From positions 1-16,884 of the forward strand of contig DASVAA010000193.1 of NCBI GenBank assembly GCA_036376595.1: a stretch of 16,884 nucleotides of DNA, written 5' to 3'. The first letter of the stretch is position 1. Each line of letters begins with the position of its first letter. This document shows, piece after piece, positions 14,047 through 16,884 of the stretch. Both the position numbers and the translations under genes were made by a program. Source of the stretch: SMAG-U1939 sp036376595 (GTDB lineage Bacteria > Chloroflexota > Ktedonobacteria > Ktedonobacterales > JADMIN01). Below the pieces are notes generated by a model. It had not been told where the DNA came from, did no database searches, and saw only the letters and a program-made list of their open reading frames with translations.

Positions 14047-14095
14047 GCGAGGCCCTCCGTGGAGCCTGTCTGCTCTCCCCACGAAGGGCCTTCGC
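14047..14095. repeat. Long imperfect hairpin upstream of the hlyIII-type gene
   Basis: GCGAGGCCCTCCGTGGAG pairs imperfectly with CTCTCCCCACGAAGGGCCTTCGC across a short loop. One extra base, one mismatch and two unpaired G break the stem. It could be a dispersed repeat or a leader structure of the hlyIII-type gene. Confidence 0.5.
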
Positions 14096-14207
14096 GTGCG
14101 TGAACATCCCACTGGATCCCGCGCGGCTTACATCACCACCCCACACAACCGCCAGCCGCCGGGTACCACCACCACACCGCCATCAGCATCGCGTTCACTG
14201 TCCCAAG

Positions 14208-14215
14208 TGTATACT
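14208..14215 (+). promoter_or_regulatory. Candidate -10 for recF
   Basis: TG-TATACT (hexamer 14210-14215) resembles the other -10 elements in this window. No -35 is correctly spaced. It would give a leader of about 215 nt before the recF GTG. Confidence 0.35.
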
Positions 14216-14308
14216 ACGGTGGTGTAAGGAGAGTGAAAAGCGCGGCCGATTCGATGACATCCTGTTCAGACTTTCAGGGGAGAAATGTCCTAATCTGCCA
14301 CCAATTGC

Positions 14309-14322
14309 TGACAGTTCTGTCA
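14309..14322. promoter_or_regulatory. Palindrome in the recF leader
   Basis: TGACAG-TT-CTGTCA is a perfect 6-2-6 inverted repeat in relatively AT-rich sequence about 115 nt before the recF start. It could be an operator for a dimeric repressor. It lacks the form of known LexA boxes that I can name with confidence. Confidence 0.3.
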
Positions 14323-14437
14323 TCCAATCGCCGGCACCGCCTGCCGCCGCTTCGGCAAAGGTCATGCGGAATGGTGTTATGTCATGGTGAGCCACCGGCT
14401 TGTAGCACGCGGTAGTCGTTAGGAGAGGAGCATCCGG

Positions 14438-15799
14438 GTGCGTGTCGAGCGCCTGCGCCTGACCGACTTCCGCAACTACCGCGAGCTGGAGCTGCCGTTG
14501 CCGCGCGGGCTGGTGATCTTCACTGGCCGCAACGCACAGGGCAAATCCAACGTGCTCGAAGCGGTGACGCTGGCCGCGACCAGCCGCTCGTTCCGCACCA
14601 CCAACGACCGCGAGGTGGTGCGCTGGGGCGCGCCGGGTCACTTCGCGCGCGTTGAGGCCGAGTTCGCGCGGCGGGCGGGTCCGCTGCAGGTGGAGGTGGT
14701 GGTGGCCGATGCCGGCCCACCGCGCGAAGGAATGCCCACCGCCGCGCCGCCACAGCCGCTCGCGATGGCGTCGCCGGAGGTCGTCGCGCCGCCTGCGCCG
14801 CCGGCCCCGTTTCGCAAGCGTATCCGCGTCAATGGGGCGCCGCGCCGCGCGATGGACCTGCTAGGGCAGGCGACAGTGGTCGTCTTCGCGCCGACCGACC
14901 TCGAGATCGTCACCGGCACGCCGGCCCAGCGGCGACACTTCCTCGACGTGACGCTCTGCCAGGTCCATCCGGCATACTGTCGCGCGCTCAGCCAGATGCA
15001 GAAGGTGCTCGCGCAGCGGGCCGCGCTGCTGCGGCGCATCAAAGAGGGCGAGGAGGATGCCCGCGCGCTGGGCTACTGGGACGAGCAGCTCGCGCACTTC
15101 GCGGTGCCGGTGATGCGCACGCGGGCGGCGTTTCTGCGCGCCGCCGAAATCCGCGCGGCGCGGGTCTACGCCGAGCTGGCGCGCGACGAAGCGGGCGCAG
15201 ATGTGGGCACCGTGGGTGCGGTGGCGCTGGAGCAGATGACTGCGGAGGAGATCGCGGTGCTGGTGGCGGAGGCGGGAGACGTGGAAGGCGCGGGAGTGGC
15301 GGCCAAGGCCGATGAAGAAGGAGCAATTGCGCCGCTGCGGCTGGAGTATCGTCCGTCCTACCAGAGCATGGTGGAGGGTGACCTGGCGGAGGCTGAGGCG
15401 GGCTTCCGGGCGCGCCTGCTGGAGCTGCGGCAGCGCGAGCTGGCACAGGGCATGAATGTGATGGGGCCGCAGCGCGACGATCTGGCGTTCCTCGCGGGCG
15501 GGATGGATCTGGCGGTCTATGGCTCACGTGGGCAGCAGCGTAGCGCGGCGCTGGCGCTCAAGCTGGCCGAGCTGGCCTATGTCGAGCACGAGACCGGCGA
15601 CCAACCGATCCTGCTGCTGGACGACGTGCTGAGCGAGCTGGACGAGCAGCGCCGCGCCGATCTACTGCGCGCGGTGGCGGGACTCGATCAGGTGCTGCTG
15701 ACAACTACCGACGCCACAACGGTCCCCGAGGGCGCACGCGAGGGCGCCGTGCTGTACGCCGTGCGCGGTGGGCGCGTACACAAAAGCGCCGGACGGTAA
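14438..15799 (+). CDS. recF: DNA replication and repair protein RecF
   Basis: The product is 453 residues, clearly longer than the usual RecF of about 360. RecF is an SMC-like ATPase that helps load RecA onto gapped single-stranded DNA with RecO/RecR. The order of motifs is complete. N-terminal VERLRLTDFRNYRELEL is followed by Walker A GRNAQGKSN (30-38), PTDLEIVTGTPAQRRHFLD (152-170), and GPQRDD (343-348, often GPHRDD). The signature helix YGSRGQQRSAALALKLAE (361-378) and Walker B ILLLDDVLSELD (391-402) come last. The extra length lies in two places. A Pro/Ala-rich insert is at about 92-125, and an acidic Ala/Glu/Val-rich stretch is at about 255-298. The GTG at 14438 is preceded by AGGAGAGGAG about 7 nt upstream. 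dnaA, dnaN and gyrB are not beside it, unlike in many bacteria. Cytoplasmic. Confidence 0.95.
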   Translation: MRVERLRLTDFRNYRELELPLPRGLVIFTGRNAQGKSNVLEAVTLAATSRSFRTTNDREVVRWGAPGHFARVEAEFARRAGPLQVEVVVADAGPPREGMPTAAPPQPLAMASPEVVAPPAPPAPFRKRIRVNGAPRRAMDLLGQATVVVFAPTDLEIVTGTPAQRRHFLDVTLCQVHPAYCRALSQMQKVLAQRAALLRRIKEGEEDARALGYWDEQLAHFAVPVMRTRAAFLRAAEIRAARVYAELARDEAGADVGTVGAVALEQMTAEEIAVLVAEAGDVEGAGVAAKADEEGAIAPLRLEYRPSYQSMVEGDLAEAEAGFRARLLELRQRELAQGMNVMGPQRDDLAFLAGGMDLAVYGSRGQQRSAALALKLAELAYVEHETGDQPILLLDDVLSELDEQRRADLLRAVAGLDQVLLTTTDATTVPEGAREGAVLYAVRGGRVHKSAGR

Positions 15800-15825
15800 A
15801 CGCGGGTGTGACTCCTTCGTCCGTA

Positions 15826-15854
15826 TTGCGTAGGGGACGGCGATCCTTTATCCT
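15826..15854 (+). promoter_or_regulatory. Candidate promoter of the TIR-propeller gene
   Basis: TTGCGT (15826-15831), a 17-nt spacer and TATCCT (15849-15854) lie in the 222-bp gap after recF, about 165 nt before the ATG at 16022. It suggests separate transcription from recF. The rest of the gap has no supported gene. Confidence 0.4.
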
Positions 15855-15885
15855 ATGGGGCAGCAACTTCGGCGAGATCGCGTCA

Positions 15886-15903
15886 GAATGGGCGATCCCA
15901 TTC
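15886..15903. promoter_or_regulatory. Palindrome in the leader of the TIR-propeller gene
   Basis: GAATGGG-CGAT-CCCATTC is a perfect 7-4-7 inverted repeat about 30 nt downstream of the candidate promoter. It could be an operator or a leader hairpin. No U-tract follows, so a recF terminator is unlikely. Confidence 0.35.
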
Positions 15904-16021
15904 ACCTCGATGCGCCAGGCGCGCGCCGGCGCGGGCGGCGCAGCCTGCCTTCCTCTCCAGCGACACAGGGATGGCCGGACGGATGCCGGGTGAGCGGGAC
16001 ACGCGACAGTGGGGGGGCAGC

Positions 16022-16884
16022 ATGGCCGGCAACGGCAAAGTCTTCATCAGTCACTCGCACGACGATAACGCGCGCTGCGCGCCGCTGCTGGCGGCACTCG
16101 ACGCCTGGGGCGTGGACTACTTCTTCGATACCCAGGGCCTTGCCGCGGGCCAGCAGCTCAACGAGCGCATCCAGCAAGAGATCACCAGCCGCGATATCTT
16201 CCTGCGCATCTGCACGGCGGCAGTGCAGCGCTCGTTCTGGATGAGCCTGGAGGTCAACGCCTTCCGTGGCTTGCAGGCCGCGGATCGTAAGCGCGGCCGC
16301 GGCAGCCGGCGCGTGCTGATCAACCTGATCCTCGACGGCGACTACTCGCGCGAGCCGTTCGACAACGCGACGATCTTCATTGACGGCGCGAACCGGCCGC
16401 GGGCGGTGTGGCTGGGCGAGCTGGGGCGCGCGCTGGGCGTCCAGACACCGGCGAAGCCAGGCATCAGCCGGCGCACGGTGCTGGCGTATGGCGCGGCGGG
16501 AGCGGTGACACTCAGCACGGCGGCGGCGGCCGGCGCGCTATACCTGGACTACAACAGCCACGTTAGCGTCGCGAAATCGCTCGCCGCGCACATACCAGGC
16601 TCGACGGTCTGGAAGATCGAGAACGCCAGCCCGAAGAAAGACCTTCCCCCGTTTCCGGCCGTTGGCCCCGACGGCCGCATCTATGCCGTCAACATCGCGA
16701 GCGTCATCGCGTACGATCCGGCGCACCTCAGCGGCGGCGTGCCGCGCAAGGTCTGGCAGCAGGCGCTCACCGCGCAGAACAACTACGGCAGCCCCTCCGT
16801 CTATGGCAGCGTCGTCTACGTCAGCGAGGACTTCTATATCTATGCCCTCAAGACCAGCGATGGCTCGAAGATCTGGCGCGCCGC
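16022..16884 (+). CDS. TIR-domain / transmembrane / PQQ-type beta-propeller protein (partial, runs off right edge)
   Basis: The first 287 residues are present. Residues 5-125 form a bacterial TIR domain. The first strand and loop are KVFISHSHDDN (6-16), followed by WGVDYFFDTQGLAAGQ (29-44) and a helix with SFWMSLE. There Glu77 sits where TIR NAD-cleaving enzymes carry their catalytic Glu. Residues 149-175 form a hydrophobic segment that opens with SRRTVL, matching the twin-arginine export motif. From about residue 190 PQQ-type propeller strands begin (STVWKIEN, GRIYAVN, VVYVSEDFYIYALKTSDGSKIWRA). So TIR should be cytoplasmic and the propeller outside. TIR domains often make or destroy NAD-derived signals in defence; here the propeller suggests a sensor. 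The ATG at 16022 follows a G-tract (16011-16017). The C-terminus is unseen. Confidence 0.88.
   Translation, partial: MAGNGKVFISHSHDDNARCAPLLAALDAWGVDYFFDTQGLAAGQQLNERIQQEITSRDIFLRICTAAVQRSFWMSLEVNAFRGLQAADRKRGRGSRRVLINLILDGDYSREPFDNATIFIDGANRPRAVWLGELGRALGVQTPAKPGISRRTVLAYGAAGAVTLSTAAAAGALYLDYNSHVSVAKSLAAHIPGSTVWKIENASPKKDLPPFPAVGPDGRIYAVNIASVIAYDPAHLSGGVPRKVWQQALTAQNNYGSPSVYGSVVYVSEDFYIYALKTSDGSKIWRA

Larger units (their letters stand above)
13932..14437. other. Divergent spacer between hlyIII-type gene and recF
   Basis: This holds no gene I can support; a 60-codon frame from GTG 14233 has its Shine-Dalgarno directly against the start and no family signal. It contains an imperfect hairpin (14047-14095), a -10-like sequence (14208-14215) and a palindrome (14309-14322). 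Confidence 0.5.

Noticed and set aside
14233..14415. 60-codon frame upstream of recF
   Set aside because: The Shine-Dalgarno touches the GTG, codon use is not coding-like, and the predicted peptide has no recognisable feature.

Overview
The window is GC-rich DNA with dense coding in which third codon positions are mostly G or C. It most likely comes from a Chloroflexota genome, perhaps a Ktedonobacteria-like one. The clues are TPR and beta-propeller proteins of no named family, a TIR/beta-propeller receptor, palindromic spacer repeats and an isolated recF. The class-level placement is inference; no rRNA or tRNA is present to settle it.

Layout. (1) 1-1200, minus strand: a membrane-anchored, cysteine-containing secreted-domain protein that runs off the left edge. 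It is divergent from (2) a 982-residue TPR scaffold protein (1616-4564). (3) 4565-5119 holds no convincing gene. It contains several hairpin repeats, a promoter-like sequence and a possible remnant of a glutamate racemase start. (4) 5120-8773, plus strand: a frame-disrupted small gene followed by two paralogous membrane-anchored PD40/WD40-like propeller proteins. (5) 8901-9686: a dienelactone-hydrolase family enzyme. It converges, through a strong two-hairpin terminator, on (6) a minus-strand four-helix membrane protein (9866-10264) and an MFS efflux protein (10392-11693). (7) A PadR-family regulator (11875-12399) is divergent from the MFS gene, with an 8-4-8 palindrome between them. This is the classic layout of a drug-responsive repressor and its pump. 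(8) 12400-13211: a repeat cluster, an SRPBCC-fold gene interrupted by an in-frame TGA, and a degenerate short-repeat tract. (9) 13212-13931, minus: a hemolysin III/PAQR-type membrane protein. (10) 14438-15799, plus: recF with two extra insertions. (11) 16022 to the right edge: a TIR domain, then a twin-arginine-like transmembrane segment, then a PQQ-type beta-propeller.

Working together. Only PadR/MFS (regulator and target) and the two propeller paralogues (tandem, 37 bp apart) form clear functional units. The rest looks like a mosaic of single genes separated by repeat-bearing spacers. The most unusual item is the TIR-TM-propeller protein at the right end, which looks like a one-piece transmembrane sensor/effector. 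The SRPBCC gene with an internal TGA and the disrupted gene at 5120-5685 point to gene decay, or to sequence errors, in this region. Reading is by eye; no database search was run.
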